Assembly (NCBI GenBank): GCA_036374795.1
Contig: DASUTC010000157.1
Coordinates: forward strand, 1-53,408
Reading direction: 5' to 3'
DNA from: Herpetosiphonaceae bacterium
Lineage (GTDB): Bacteria > Chloroflexota > Chloroflexia > Chloroflexales > Kallotenuaceae
Length of the DNA: 53,408 nucleotides
Under the pieces are notes generated by a model that made no database searches, was not told where the DNA came from, and was given only the letters and a program-made list of their open reading frames with translations. This document shows, in pieces, positions 35,128 through 44,347 of the stretch. Position 1 is the first letter of the stretch. Every line of letters begins with the position of its first letter. Position numbers and translations under genes: made by a program.

Positions 35128-36327
35128 ATGACTGAGAAAGCGTTTATGAACGACGAGACACACGCTACCCTTGATCAAGCGATTGCCGCCGCCCGCGCGG
35201 GCCGCCGCGATGATGCGCTCCGTATGCTGCGGCAGATCGTCGCCGCCGATCCCTTCAACGCCGATGCCTGGGTCTGGCTTGGCGGTATCGCCACCGATCC
35301 GCGCGAGCAGCGCTCCGCCCTGGAGCAAGGGCTGACCGTCGCGCCGGCCAACCAGCGCGCGCAGCAAGGACTGGCCTGGCTGCGTCAGACGCATCCTGAG
35401 GTCTTCGAGACGGCGGAGTCGCGTCCGGCAGCGCAGCAGACGGCCAGCTACGAGCTGCCGAATGTGTATCACACGTCGTCCGATGCCGAGTGGCGGACAG
35501 CGACGAGCCACGAGCAGCAGGCTACCTACCGGCCAGCGCCCGAACCCGTCCGTGAGTCGAACGCCGCGATCTACGATATTCCCGCGCGCTCCGGCGCTGC
35601 CACGCATGAGGCCCCGACCGAGGCGATGCCGACCTATCGCGCGCAGGCCGACGCGGTGACGGCGCATCCCGGCCAGCAGACCGACCGGATGACGGCGTAC
35701 ACGCCGCTGAGCACGACGACGATCGATGGCGGACGCACCGATCGGATGGCGACGGTGCCGCCGCCGACCGCAGTGCCCGCCGAGGTCGTCTATCGGCGCA
35801 GTGTCGGCGCGGAGGTGGCGCGCTGGCTGGTGCTGCTGACGTGGCTCTTCGTCCTGGGCGCTGTGGCGACCTCTGCCGCGATGATCCTGGCCTTTCCAAA
35901 CAGCTTCGAGGCAGCCGTGCAGCCTGTGCTGGCGATCTTCCGGCTGCGGCTGGTCCCGGCGGACGTAGAGGCAACGCGGATTGGCACGGCGATCGCGCTC
36001 GGCGCGCTGGCCGTCGTCGATCTGATGCTGATCCTGGGCATGCTCTTCCGTGGCCGCTGGTCCTGGGTATTCAACGCGCTGATCGCCACGGTCGCGATGC
36101 TCGGCGCGGCAGCGCTGGTGGGGCTGGACGCCGCTGGCGTGAATCTGTTTAGCCTCGTGGGGCTGGACTACGCCGGTGCCAATCCGCTTGCGCCGGATGG
36201 CTTCACGCTCGGCAGCCTGGCGGAGCAGATCCTGGGCGGATTGCTGGCCTTTACGGTTGTCTTCTTCTTGCTATCTCTTGCAAGTCGGCGGGCCTTCTTC
36301 CGACGGCGGGTTGAGCAGCGGGCATGA
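35128..36327 (+). CDS. TPR-like membrane protein, unknown function
   Basis: About 399 residues from ATG 35128, with RBS GAGGTGA; the frame runs back to 35065. The N-terminus (~8-90) has TPR-like helices ([37 protein letters not shown]). A long Thr/Pro/Ala-rich region (~95-230), probably disordered, precedes about four membrane helices (~240-390) and a basic tail. No enzymatic motif. Its stop overlaps the start of aroC by 4 bp (ATGA), so the two are translationally coupled. Confidence 0.82.
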   Translation: MTEKAFMNDETHATLDQAIAAARAGRRDDALRMLRQIVAADPFNADAWVWLGGIATDPREQRSALEQGLTVAPANQRAQQGLAWLRQTHPEVFETAESRPAAQQTASYELPNVYHTSSDAEWRTATSHEQQATYRPAPEPVRESNAAIYDIPARSGAATHEAPTEAMPTYRAQADAVTAHPGQQTDRMTAYTPLSTTTIDGGRTDRMATVPPPTAVPAEVVYRRSVGAEVARWLVLLTWLFVLGAVATSAAMILAFPNSFEAAVQPVLAIFRLRLVPADVEATRIGTAIALGALAVVDLMLILGMLFRGRWSWVFNALIATVAMLGAAALVGLDAAGVNLFSLVGLDYAGANPLAPDGFTLGSLAEQILGGLLAFTVVFFLLSLASRRAFFRRRVEQRA

Positions 36328-37406
36328 GTGGCAGTAGCTTCGGTACACTTTTTCGGATCACCACCTTCGGCGAGTCGCACGGCGCGGCGGTCGGCGTGGT
36401 GCTGGATGGCTGTCCCGCCGGTCTGCCGATCGACGAGGCCGAGATCCAGCGCGATCTCGATCGGCGGCGGGTTGGGCAAAGCCGCATGACCTCCGCGCGC
36501 AACGAGCCTGACAGCGTGCGGATTCTGTCGGGTGTCTTCGAGGGCCGCACCACGGGCACGCCGATCGCGATGATGGTGGAAAATACCAACCAGCGCTCGC
36601 AGGACTACGACGCGATCAAGGACCTGTACCGGCCCGGACATGCCGATTTTACCTGGGATGCCAAGTTCGGCATGCGCGACTATCGCGGCGGTGGGCGGGC
36701 CTCGGCGCGCGAGACGATCGGGCGGGTAGCCGCCGGAGCGGTCGCCCGCAAGCTGCTCGGCACGATCGGCGTGAGCGTGGTAGGGTACACGCTGCAACTG
36801 GCGCATCTGCGGGCACGGACGATCGACGAGGCCGAGATCGAGCGTAACCCGATGCGCTGCCCTGACCCTGAGGTAGCGCAGGAGATGATCACGCTGGTGG
36901 AGCAGGCGCGCCGCGAGCTAGACTCGCTCGGCGGTGTGGTCGAGGTGCGCGCGCGGGGCGTTCCCGCCGGGCTGGGCGAGCCGGTCTTCGATAAGCTCGA
37001 CGCCGACATCGGCAAGGCGATGTTCAGCATCCCGGCGATCAAAGGCGTTGAGATCGGCAGCGGCTTCGATGCTGCCAACCAGCGCGGCTCCAGCAACAAT
37101 GATCCGTTTGTGCGGCAGCCCGATGGCTCGATCGGCACGGCGACCAACAACGCTGGTGGTATCCTGGGCGGCATCTCGAACGGCGCTGAGATCGTCGTGC
37201 GGCTGGCGGCCAAGCCGCCCGCGTCGATCGCCCAGGAGCAGCAGACCGTCGACCGTACTGGACAGCCCACGCCGATCGTCGTCAAAGGCCGCCACGACCC
37301 GACGGTCCTACCGCGTCTGGTGCCGGTCGCCGAGGCGATGCTGCTGCTGGTGCTGGCCGATCACTGGCTGCGACAGCGCGCGGCGCGGCTGACGGTTGAA
37401 GGATAA
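36324..37406 (+). CDS. aroC: Chorismate synthase AroC
   Basis: 360 residues, normal length. Signature regions are clear: the N-terminal [35 protein letters not shown], the [19 protein letters not shown] block and the C-terminal [18 protein letters not shown]. The enzyme uses reduced FMN to convert EPSP to chorismate, the last step of the shikimate pathway. It is cytoplasmic. Overlap with the upstream membrane protein suggests co-translation; other shikimate genes are not nearby, though a TyrA-like gene lies 1.6 kb downstream. Confidence 0.98.
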   Translation: MSGSSFGTLFRITTFGESHGAAVGVVLDGCPAGLPIDEAEIQRDLDRRRVGQSRMTSARNEPDSVRILSGVFEGRTTGTPIAMMVENTNQRSQDYDAIKDLYRPGHADFTWDAKFGMRDYRGGGRASARETIGRVAAGAVARKLLGTIGVSVVGYTLQLAHLRARTIDEAEIERNPMRCPDPEVAQEMITLVEQARRELDSLGGVVEVRARGVPAGLGEPVFDKLDADIGKAMFSIPAIKGVEIGSGFDAANQRGSSNNDPFVRQPDGSIGTATNNAGGILGGISNGAEIVVRLAAKPPASIAQEQQTVDRTGQPTPIVVKGRHDPTVLPRLVPVAEAMLLLVLADHWLRQRAARLTVEG

Positions 37407-37460
37407 GCGCAGGTCGCGCCGCTGCTGTGCCGGTCGCGCATCCGCAGGGAACAGACGACG

Positions 37461-37904
37461 ATGAGCGTTGTGCTACGCGAGATCACCCGCGACAACTGGC
37501 ATCAGGCGATCAGGCTCAAGGTTGCCGAGGGCCAGGAGCACTTTGTCGCCTCCAATCTCTACTCGATCGCCGAGTCCAAGTTCGAGCCGACCTTTGTGCC
37601 GCTGGCAATCTACCACGGCGATACGATGGTCGGCTTCTTGATGCATGGCCGCGACGAGCACGGGCACGATTGGATCATCCGCCTGATGATCGATCGCGAC
37701 CACCAGGGCAAGGGCTACGGTCGCGCCGCGATGGAGCAGGCGATTGCGAAGCTCACGGCCCGGCCTGATTGCACTACCATAAAGATTAGCTATGAGCCGG
37801 ACAATCACCAGGCCGAACGGTTATACCACAGCCTGGGCTTCGCGCCTACCGGCGAGATCGAAGAGGGCGAGATTGTCGCGCGGCTGGACGTGAAGATGTG
37901 CTAA
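37461..37904 (+). CDS. GNAT N-acetyltransferase
   Basis: 147 residues. ATG 37461 has AGGGA 10 nt upstream. The fold begins VVLREITRDNWHQAIRL and has the acetyl-CoA site RLMIDRDHQGKGYGRAAMEQAI (Q-x-x-G-x-G). The ending AERLYHSLGFAPTGEIEEGEIV resembles diamine/spermidine acetyltransferases (SpeG or BltD-like), which is a plausible but unproved role. Its stop overlaps the next start (TAATG). Confidence 0.92.
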   Translation: MSVVLREITRDNWHQAIRLKVAEGQEHFVASNLYSIAESKFEPTFVPLAIYHGDTMVGFLMHGRDEHGHDWIIRLMIDRDHQGKGYGRAAMEQAIAKLTARPDCTTIKISYEPDNHQAERLYHSLGFAPTGEIEEGEIVARLDVKMC

Positions 37905-38797
37905 TGTCTATGCCTGAACACGAAGCAGAACACGAGCAGACTCCCGGCGGCGAATCAGCGCCCGCAGCGGCGCAGCCGGAGGTCGAGACGCAGCCGGAGC
38001 CAACATCGGCGCTGCCTGCCACCGACGAATCTCATCCGGTCGCGCCGCCCACACCGCCTACCGAGCCGCACCACGAGTCACACTCGCATCCTCGATCGCT
38101 CAAACGTCGCCTTGAGCAGCAGGCCCAGGAGCGTAAAACGCGCGTCCGCTCGCAGCCGCTGAATGCAGCGCCGCCCAGGCGGGTGCGCGAGCCGGTGGTG
38201 CTGGACTGGGAGCCGGAGCCGATGACCGGGCCGTGGCGAGCAAAGCCGTTCGTGGTCGGCCTGGCGATCGTGGCCTGGATCGTCGCGCTGGGCCTGCTGA
38301 TGAGCGTTCCCGCGCAGATCGAGCGCGTCACCGGCCTGCTGCGCCTGCTGGTACCGCTGATCTGGGCCACGGCTGCGGCGATCACCTTCGTGCCGATCCA
38401 GCTACGGCTGGCGCTGCCCGGCGTCGGCTGGCAGGGCATCGTCGGATTCGGGCTGCTGGGCTATATCCTGGCGTTCGTGCCCGCGCCGAGCGGCTGGCTG
38501 CTCGATCTGCCGGATCTGCCGGTCTATCTGCTGCTGTTTCTGGCAATCTTCTACGCCGTGAGCGCCGCGATCGTGCCGCTGACCTACCTGCTGGGCCAGC
38601 GCTACTACAAGCTGCGCATCCACCGCCTGGACGTTGGCCGCGCGCGGCGGCAGGCGTACGAGGTTGGGCTGCTGATCGTCGTCGCGCTGGTGATGGCCGG
38701 TCTGCGCGTGCTCTCGCCGATCACGTTCGGGCTGCTGGCGCTGGTGATCGTGCTGACCGAGGCGCTGCTGCTGTCGCAGGTGCAGCCTGAGGGGTAA
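37904..38797 (+). CDS. Membrane protein with charged disordered N-terminus
   Basis: 297 residues from ATG 37904, which overlaps the preceding TAA by one base; a GTG two codons earlier is possible. Residues ~1-110 are rich in Glu, Pro, His and Arg and probably disordered. Five or six membrane helices follow (~120-295). No known motif or family was recognised. Coupled translation with the GNAT suggests the two may act together, but this is only context. Confidence 0.75.
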   Translation: MSMPEHEAEHEQTPGGESAPAAAQPEVETQPEPTSALPATDESHPVAPPTPPTEPHHESHSHPRSLKRRLEQQAQERKTRVRSQPLNAAPPRRVREPVVLDWEPEPMTGPWRAKPFVVGLAIVAWIVALGLLMSVPAQIERVTGLLRLLVPLIWATAAAITFVPIQLRLALPGVGWQGIVGFGLLGYILAFVPAPSGWLLDLPDLPVYLLLFLAIFYAVSAAIVPLTYLLGQRYYKLRIHRLDVGRARRQAYEVGLLIVVALVMAGLRVLSPITFGLLALVIVLTEALLLSQVQPEG

Positions 38798-38980
38798 GAA
38801 AGAACAAAAGAACAAAGGAACAAGGGAGCCTTGATTACCCTGATCCTCGATCCCTCGGCGGGATCGAGAACAAAACACAACGAACAGCGAATAAACCACA
38901 ACGAGCACAGCGCAAAAGACGGCGAAAATAAGGAAGGCCCGAAACCCAAAATTTTGAACGTTGAACCCGCAGCTTTGAAC
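38797..38980. repeat. Intergenic GAACAAAG/TTGAAC repeat region (R8)
   Basis: The first block (AAGAACAAAAGAACAAAGGAACAA region, 38799-38822) begins right after the stop. A hairpin TCGATCCCTCGGCGGGATCGA (38848-38868) follows, then AACAC/AACGA-type units and finally TTTGAACGTTGAACCCG and CTTTGAACTTG just before the TyrA-like gene. Confidence 0.75.
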
Positions 38981-38998
38981 TTGCAGCAGAGGATAAGG

Positions 38999-39985
38999 AT
39001 GGCGCTAAACATTACGATTATCGGGCTGGATCTGCTGGGCGGATCGCTTGGCCTGGCGCTCGGCACGCTGGACCAGGAGGCGCTGCCGACGGGACGGCCC
39101 GCGATTACCGGCTGGGACGACGACAAGCGCACGTTACAGGACGCGCGCGGGCGTTTGATGATCGACCGGGCGGCGCGTGACCTGGCCGATGCGGTGCGCG
39201 ATGCAGACATCGTGGTCGTGAACGTGCCGTTCGACGATCTGGCCGCGACCTTCGACGGGATTGCGCGGCATCTCAAGTACGGCGCGATCGTCACCGATAC
39301 GCTCGGCAGCAAAGCGCAGGTGCTAGCTCTCGCCGAGGCGCGCCTGCCGCGCAACGTCGATTTCATCGGCGGGCACGCGCTGCTGAGCCACGCGGAGAAG
39401 CGGCCCACCAAGCCCTCGATCGACCTGTTCAAAGGCGCGATCTACTGCCTGGTTGCGGGCACCAGCGCGCAGCCCAATGCGCTCAACACGCTCGATCTCC
39501 TGGTGACGGCGATCGGCGCAAAGCCCTACTACATCGACGCCGTCGAGCACGACGCCTACATCGCCGGAGTCGACCATCTGCCGCAGATCGTCGCGACCGC
39601 GCTGATGGAGACGCTCAGCCGCAGCCGAGGCTGGCGCGAGATGCAGCCGATCGCCGGAGCAGCGTTCGGCGCGATGACCGAGCTTGCGGCGTCCGATCCG
39701 GCTGCCAGCCGCGCGCTCTGCCAGAGCAACAGCGAGGCGATCGAGCGCTGGATCAACGACCTGATTCGGACGCTGGTCGAGCTGCGCGATACTCTTCAGC
39801 ATGGCGAGCAGCTTGAGGCGATCTTTGCCCATGCCCGCGACGCTCACGCGCAGTGGATGACCGCGCAGCCCCATATGCGGCCCGGCGAGAGCGATTTTTA
39901 TGGGCAGAACGAGCCGGAGATCGATCGCGGCCTAGGCGCGCTCTTCTTCGGGCGGCGCAAGCCCAGAGGCGATCGCGAGCGCTGA
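38999..39985 (+). CDS. TyrA-like (prephenate/arogenate dehydrogenase family) protein with altered nucleotide motif
   Basis: About 328 residues from ATG 38999 (RBS AGAGGATAAGG). The Rossmann start reads NITIIGLDLLGGSLGLAL. TyrA normally has GLGLIGGS; the second glycine of GxGxxG is Asp here. The remainder fits TyrA: VNVPFDDLAATF, VTDTLGSKAQVL, FIGGHALLSHAEKRP (the conserved GGH, with the usual HPMAG altered) and the helical dimer domain with HDAYIAGVDHLPQIVATAL. It could be a divergent tyrosine-pathway enzyme or a paralogue with another role. aroC lies nearby upstream. Confidence 0.85.
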   Translation: MALNITIIGLDLLGGSLGLALGTLDQEALPTGRPAITGWDDDKRTLQDARGRLMIDRAARDLADAVRDADIVVVNVPFDDLAATFDGIARHLKYGAIVTDTLGSKAQVLALAEARLPRNVDFIGGHALLSHAEKRPTKPSIDLFKGAIYCLVAGTSAQPNALNTLDLLVTAIGAKPYYIDAVEHDAYIAGVDHLPQIVATALMETLSRSRGWREMQPIAGAAFGAMTELAASDPAASRALCQSNSEAIERWINDLIRTLVELRDTLQHGEQLEAIFAHARDAHAQWMTAQPHMRPGESDFYGQNEPEIDRGLGALFFGRRKPRGDRER

Positions 39986-40085
39986 GATCGGCGGCAGGTT
40001 GCGCCCGATCGACGCGGGATGCTAGAATACAAGAAAGGTTCGAGGTATCGCCATGAACCGTCCCATAGACAACGAAGGAAGCGCA

Positions 40086-40508
40086 ATGGAGCGTAAAATA
40101 CGGGTACTTGTCGCGAAGCCGGGCCTCGACGGGCACGACCGTGGCGCGAAAGTGATCGCGCGGGCGTTGCGCGACGCCGGGATGGAGGTTGTCTATACCG
40201 GCCTTCAGCAAACGCCGCAGATGATCGTGGACGCGGCGCTGCAAGAAGATGTCGACGTGATCGGCCTGTCGATCCTGTCGGGCGCGCACATGACACTGCT
40301 GCCCAAGATCTCGGAGCTGCTGCGCGAGGCCGGTGTTGACGACGTGCTGGTCGTTGCCGGCGGCATCATCTCCGATACCGACGCCGAGATTTTGAGAAAC
40401 GAGCACGGCATCGCGGCGGTCTACGGGCCGGGCGCTTCGACCAACGAGATCGTTGAGTTTATCCGCAGCAACGTCAAGCCCGAACGATTTTCGGGCGCGG
40501 AAGTGTAG
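40086..40508 (+). CDS. Methylmalonyl-CoA-mutase-type cobalamin-binding subunit
   Basis: About 140 residues from ATG 40086 with GAAGGA upstream. It matches the C-terminal B12 domain of methylmalonyl-CoA mutase as a separate protein: [18 protein letters not shown] (DxHxxG, with His as lower cobalt ligand), [11 protein letters not shown] and [11 protein letters not shown] (SxL and GG motifs). The catalytic TIM-barrel subunit must be encoded elsewhere. The complex interconverts methylmalonyl-CoA or a related branched acyl-CoA. MeaB follows 7 bp later, as expected for this enzyme class. A TAGAAT box lies at 40023-40028. Confidence 0.95.
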   Translation: MERKIRVLVAKPGLDGHDRGAKVIARALRDAGMEVVYTGLQQTPQMIVDAALQEDVDVIGLSILSGAHMTLLPKISELLREAGVDDVLVVAGGIISDTDAEILRNEHGIAAVYGPGASTNEIVEFIRSNVKPERFSGAEV

Positions 40509-40515
40509 GTCCGCC

Positions 40516-41469
40516 GTGGGATTGATCGATCAGATGCGCGGCGGCGACCGTCGCGCGCTCTCACGGCTGGTGACAATCGTCGAGAACGGCGGGGACGATG
40601 GACATCGCGCGCTCGCCAAGCTCTACCAGCACACAGGCAAAGCGCATATTATCGGCGTCACCGGCCCGCCCGGCGCGGGCAAGAGCACGCTGGTCAACGA
40701 GCTGACGCTGGATCTGCGCCGCCGGGGCCACAGCGTGGGCATCCTGGCCGTCGATCCGACATCGCCATTCACCGGCGGCGCGATCCTGGGCGACCGCATT
40801 CGGATGCAGCCGCTGGGCCACGATCCGGAAATCTTCGTCCGCTCGATGGCAAGCCGGGGCCAGCTCGGCGGCATCGCGCGCGCGACCGGCGACGTGATCA
40901 AAGTGCTTGACGCCGCAGGCTTCGACAAGATCATCGTCGAAACCGTCGGCGCGGGACAGGCCGAGGTCGAGATCGCGCGCGAGGCGCATACTACGGTGGT
41001 CGTCGAGGTGCCGGGCCTGGGCGACGACGTGCAGGCGATCAAAGCGGGCATTCTGGAGATCGCGGATGTGTTCGTGGTCAACAAGGCCGATCGTGAGGAC
41101 GCCGAGAAGACCCGTCGGCACCTGCAAACGATGATGCAGCTTGGCGCAGCGCCGCGCGAGGGCTGGAGCGTGCCGATCGTGATGACCGTGGCGACCAAGG
41201 GCACGGGCATCGCGGAGACGGTCGAGGCGATCGAAGGGCACTGGCGGCATCTCATGCAGACCGGCCACCTGGCGCGGCGCGAACGGGGCCGGATCGTGCG
41301 AGAGTTCCAGACGATCTTGCAGGGCCTCGCGCTTGAGCTAGTCCGTGAGCGCGTGCCGGAGTCGCAGCGCGAGGCCCTGCTGACACGCATCCAGGAGCGG
41401 GAGATCGATCCCTACACGGCTGCGGAAAGGATACTGGCCGAAGCGCTCGGTGTAGCCGAATTGAAATAG
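40516..41469 (+). CDS. meaB: MeaB/ArgK-family GTPase, B12-mutase chaperone
   Basis: About 317 residues from GTG 40516, 7 bp after the B12-subunit stop; the frame extends back to 40453 into that gene. Features are the P-loop TGPPGAGKSTLVNEL, the VDPTSPFTGGAILGDRIRM block unique to MeaB/ArgK, ETVGAGQAEVEI and the nucleotide-specificity motif NKAD. The C-terminal helical segment contains REREIDPYTAAERIL. MeaB guards cobalamin loading and repair of methylmalonyl-CoA mutase using GTP. Operon with the B12 subunit. Confidence 0.97.
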   Translation: MGLIDQMRGGDRRALSRLVTIVENGGDDGHRALAKLYQHTGKAHIIGVTGPPGAGKSTLVNELTLDLRRRGHSVGILAVDPTSPFTGGAILGDRIRMQPLGHDPEIFVRSMASRGQLGGIARATGDVIKVLDAAGFDKIIVETVGAGQAEVEIAREAHTTVVVEVPGLGDDVQAIKAGILEIADVFVVNKADREDAEKTRRHLQTMMQLGAAPREGWSVPIVMTVATKGTGIAETVEAIEGHWRHLMQTGHLARRERGRIVREFQTILQGLALELVRERVPESQREALLTRIQEREIDPYTAAERILAEALGVAELK

Positions 41470-41476
41470 AGGCCGG

Positions 41477-41504
41477 ACGGGCTGCGCGATGCTGCGCAGC
41501 CCGT
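41477..41504 (+). terminator. Terminator-like hairpin after meaB
   Basis: ACGGGCTGCGC (41477-41487) pairs perfectly with GCGCAGCCCGT (41494-41504), 6-nt loop, followed by TTTACG. It ends the B12-subunit/meaB unit. Confidence 0.75.
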
Positions 41505-41547
41505 TTACGTTCCGGCGGCTGAGGACATGCGGCGGAAAGGAACAGCC

Positions 41548-41890
41548 ATGCGATACCGTAGCCGGGTCAAGCCGAGCACGCCGATGTCGCTCCTGGGGAT
41601 GCTTGTGGGCAGTGTCTTTGTCGGCACCGGAATTCTTGTCGTTATAGTTTGGAATATTCGGCAGCTTGTGGACGTTGGTTGTGGGCGGGATCGCACTCTA
41701 GTACGCCTACAATTTCTTCACCCGGCGCGGCGGAGCGATCTACGAGATCGATGTCGAACAAGAGCGCTCGGCTGCCTCAGACGATTTTGAGATACGTCTG
41801 CGCAAGCTGACGAGGCTCCGCGACGACGAGCTGATCGGCGCAGACGAGTTCGAGCAGAAACGTCGCGAGATGATGCAGGAACGGTGGTAA
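41548..41890 (+). pseudogene. SHOCT-domain small membrane protein, frameshifted and with a stop
   Basis: From ATG 41548 (RBS AAAGGA) the frame encodes two-helix-protein-like sequence (STPMSLLGMLVGSVFVG) and then loses sense near 41645-41655. Another frame continues with FGIFGSLWTLVVGGIAL, is cut by TAG at 41699-41701, and resumes YAYNFFTRRGGAIYEID to a SHOCT-like end (LRKLTRLRDDELIGADEFEQKRREMM) at 41890. One frameshift plus one nonsense codon are needed to rebuild a protein of about 113 residues. SHOCT domains mediate oligomerisation. Two lesions favour a true pseudogene over a single sequencing error. Confidence 0.78.
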
Positions 41891-42079
41891 CATAGCGCGG
41901 TGTACGCCTGCGTCTCGTGCTTGAAGGCTCCAATCGCATCATACGTTCAAGACAGGAGGTTTGTTCTGTTTATGTAAACTCAGCTATCAGCCGCGTAGAC
42001 TCCCCACCTGCGTGTGAAGGCTCGGTAGCGTGCTTTGTCCATCTGTATCGTTGTGCAGCATTTGGTCAAGGAGGACTAC

Positions 42080-44182
42080 ATGAAGCCCTACGGCCCTGAA
42101 AAAATCCATAACGTCGGCATCTTCGGTCACGCTGGCAGTGGCAAGACCACGCTCGTCGAAGCGTTGCTCTTCACCGCCCACGCAACCACCCGCCTGGGCC
42201 GCGTCGAGGACGGCAACACCGTGACGGACTACGATCCCGACGAAAAGGAACGTCGGCAATCGATTAACCTGGCAATCGCCCCGCTTGAGTGGAAAGACGA
42301 CAAAATCAATCTGATCGACGTGCCCGGCTCAGCCGACTATGCCTCGGAGGTCGCGGCAGCGATGCGCGTGATCGACGGCGCGGTGATCGTGATGGATGCC
42401 TCGGCGGGCGTCGAGGTCGGCACCGAGATGGTCTGGCAGGCGGCCAAGGCGGCGAACGTGCCGGTGCTGATCTTCATCAACAAGATGGATCGCGAGAACG
42501 CCGACTTCGATCGCTCGGTGCAGGACGCGCAGACGACCCTCGACGGCGCGGTGATTCCGATGCAGTTGCCGATCGGCAGCCAGAAAGATTTTCGCGGGAT
42601 CATCTCGCTCCGCCGCCAGCGCGCCTGGATGATCAGCGCGAAGCATGACGGCTCGTTTGAGGAGGCGGAGATTCCCGCCGACTATGCGGATCGTGAGAGC
42701 GAGATGCGCGAGGCGCTGGTCGATAAGATCGCCGTCACCAACGACACGCTGATCGAAAAATATCTCGAAGGCGGTGCGGACGCGCTGACGCTCGACGAGC
42801 TGCGCGACGGCCTGCGAGTCGGCATCACCACCAACACGATCGTGCCGGTCTTCGTCGGCTCGGCGACCGCGATAGCGGGTATGGCGCAACTGCTGGACGG
42901 CATTCTCGACAGCTTCCCGTCGGCGGCGCGCAAGATCGCCAACGCGACCGATCTCAACGGCGACAAGGCGATCCAGATCCACCCCGATACCAAGGAGCCG
43001 CTCGGCGCGCTGGTCTTCAAGACGATGGTCGATCCACACGTCGGCAAGCTGAGCCTGGTGCGAGTCTACTCCGGCCAGCTCCAATCCAACTCCAGCGTGT
43101 ACAACAGCCGCACCCGCAAAGAAGAGCGCATCGGGCAACTGTACGCGATCAAGGGTAAGGAGCAGACGCCGATCCACGCGGCGGGGCCGGGCGATCTCTG
43201 CGCGGTGATCAAGCTAACCGAGACGACCAGCGGCGATACGCTCTGCTCGCCGGATCGGCCATTCCAGCTACGCGGCATTCAGTACCCGGCTCCGGCCTTT
43301 ACCGCCGCCGTCAAGCCGCACTCGCGCGCGGACCAGGACAAGATGGGCACGGCCCTGCACCGCGTGATGGAGGAAGACCCGTCGTTGCAGGTCAGCCGCG
43401 ACCCAGTCACGGGCGATACGCTGCTCAGCGGCATCAGCGAGACGCATCTCCAAAACATCGCCGACCGGCTCAAGCACAAGTTCCACGTATCGATCGACCT
43501 TGAGCTGCCGCGCGTGCCCTACCGCGAGACGATCCGCGGCAAGGCCGACTCGACCTACATCCACAAAAAGCAGACCGGCGGCGCGGGCCAGTACGCCAAC
43601 GTCTCGCTCCGCGTCGAGCCGCTCCCACCCGATCCGAATCGCGAAGATCCGCTCGAATTTGTGTGGGAGATCGTCGGCGGCGTGATCAGCCGTGGCTTTG
43701 CGCCCGCGATCGAAAAGGGCGTGCGCGAGGCGATGCAGGAGGGCCTGATCTCAGGCAGCCCGATGGTCGATGTGCGCGTCGGGGTCTTCGACGGCAAGGA
43801 GCACCCGGTCGACAGCAAGGAAATCGCATTCAAAACAGCGGGCTACCAGGGCTTCAGGCAGGCGGTCAATAAGGCACAGCCCGCGCTGATGGAGCCGATC
43901 TACGAGCTCCAGATCAACGTGCCCGACCAGTTTACCGGCGACGTGATGAGCGATCTCAACACGCGGCGCGGGCGGATCATGGGTGTCAACAGCGAGGGCA
44001 ACCGCACCACCGTGACCGCACATGTGCCGCTGGCCGAGTGCCAGCGCTACTCGACCGACCTGCGCTCGATCACGCAGGGACGCGGCACGTTCTCGATGCG
44101 CTTCGAGCACTATGAGGATGTTCCGGCACATCTGGCGGAGCAGATCAAGGAGCAGACCCAGGCGGCAAATACAACCTCCTAG
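42080..44182 (+). CDS. EF-G-like translation GTPase (EF-G2/FusA2-type paralogue)
   Basis: About 700 residues from ATG 42080, with RBS AAGGAGGA. GTPase motifs: G1 GHAGSGKTT, G3 DVPGSADYASE (standard EF-G reads DTPGHVDF), G4 NKMD. Domains II-V follow with GGAGQYANVSLRVEP, EIVGGVISRGFAPA and GRIMGVNSEGNRTTVTAHVPL, which are EF-G domain IV/V marks. The changed G3 and the GRVEDGNTVTDYDPDE start point to the EF-G-like side group rather than the main elongation factor, which is normally next to rpsL/rpsG and tuf. It may act in ribosome recycling or stress translation. A strong terminator follows. Confidence 0.93.
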   Translation: MKPYGPEKIHNVGIFGHAGSGKTTLVEALLFTAHATTRLGRVEDGNTVTDYDPDEKERRQSINLAIAPLEWKDDKINLIDVPGSADYASEVAAAMRVIDGAVIVMDASAGVEVGTEMVWQAAKAANVPVLIFINKMDRENADFDRSVQDAQTTLDGAVIPMQLPIGSQKDFRGIISLRRQRAWMISAKHDGSFEEAEIPADYADRESEMREALVDKIAVTNDTLIEKYLEGGADALTLDELRDGLRVGITTNTIVPVFVGSATAIAGMAQLLDGILDSFPSAARKIANATDLNGDKAIQIHPDTKEPLGALVFKTMVDPHVGKLSLVRVYSGQLQSNSSVYNSRTRKEERIGQLYAIKGKEQTPIHAAGPGDLCAVIKLTETTSGDTLCSPDRPFQLRGIQYPAPAFTAAVKPHSRADQDKMGTALHRVMEEDPSLQVSRDPVTGDTLLSGISETHLQNIADRLKHKFHVSIDLELPRVPYRETIRGKADSTYIHKKQTGGAGQYANVSLRVEPLPPDPNREDPLEFVWEIVGGVISRGFAPAIEKGVREAMQEGLISGSPMVDVRVGVFDGKEHPVDSKEIAFKTAGYQGFRQAVNKAQPALMEPIYELQINVPDQFTGDVMSDLNTRRGRIMGVNSEGNRTTVTAHVPLAECQRYSTDLRSITQGRGTFSMRFEHYEDVPAHLAEQIKEQTQAANTTS

Positions 44183-44201
44183 GCTGCTGGATCTCAGCCC
44201 G

Positions 44202-44240
44202 GCCCCTCTCCTGTCGCAACCGGAGAGGGGCTTGGTTTTT
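44202..44240 (+). terminator. Rho-independent terminator of the EF-G-like gene
   Basis: GCCCCTCTCC (44202-44211) pairs with GGAGAGGGGC (44222-44231), loop 10 nt, followed by TTGGTTTTT (44232-44240). Confidence 0.9.
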
Positions 44241-44347
44241 CCAGACGGGTCCCAATGACATGTTCAAACTGCATCGTCCGCCAGTCGTGCTATCATGTCG
44301 CGACCTGACAGAGACGTTGAACCATCGAGATAGGAGCCTGATCGTTC

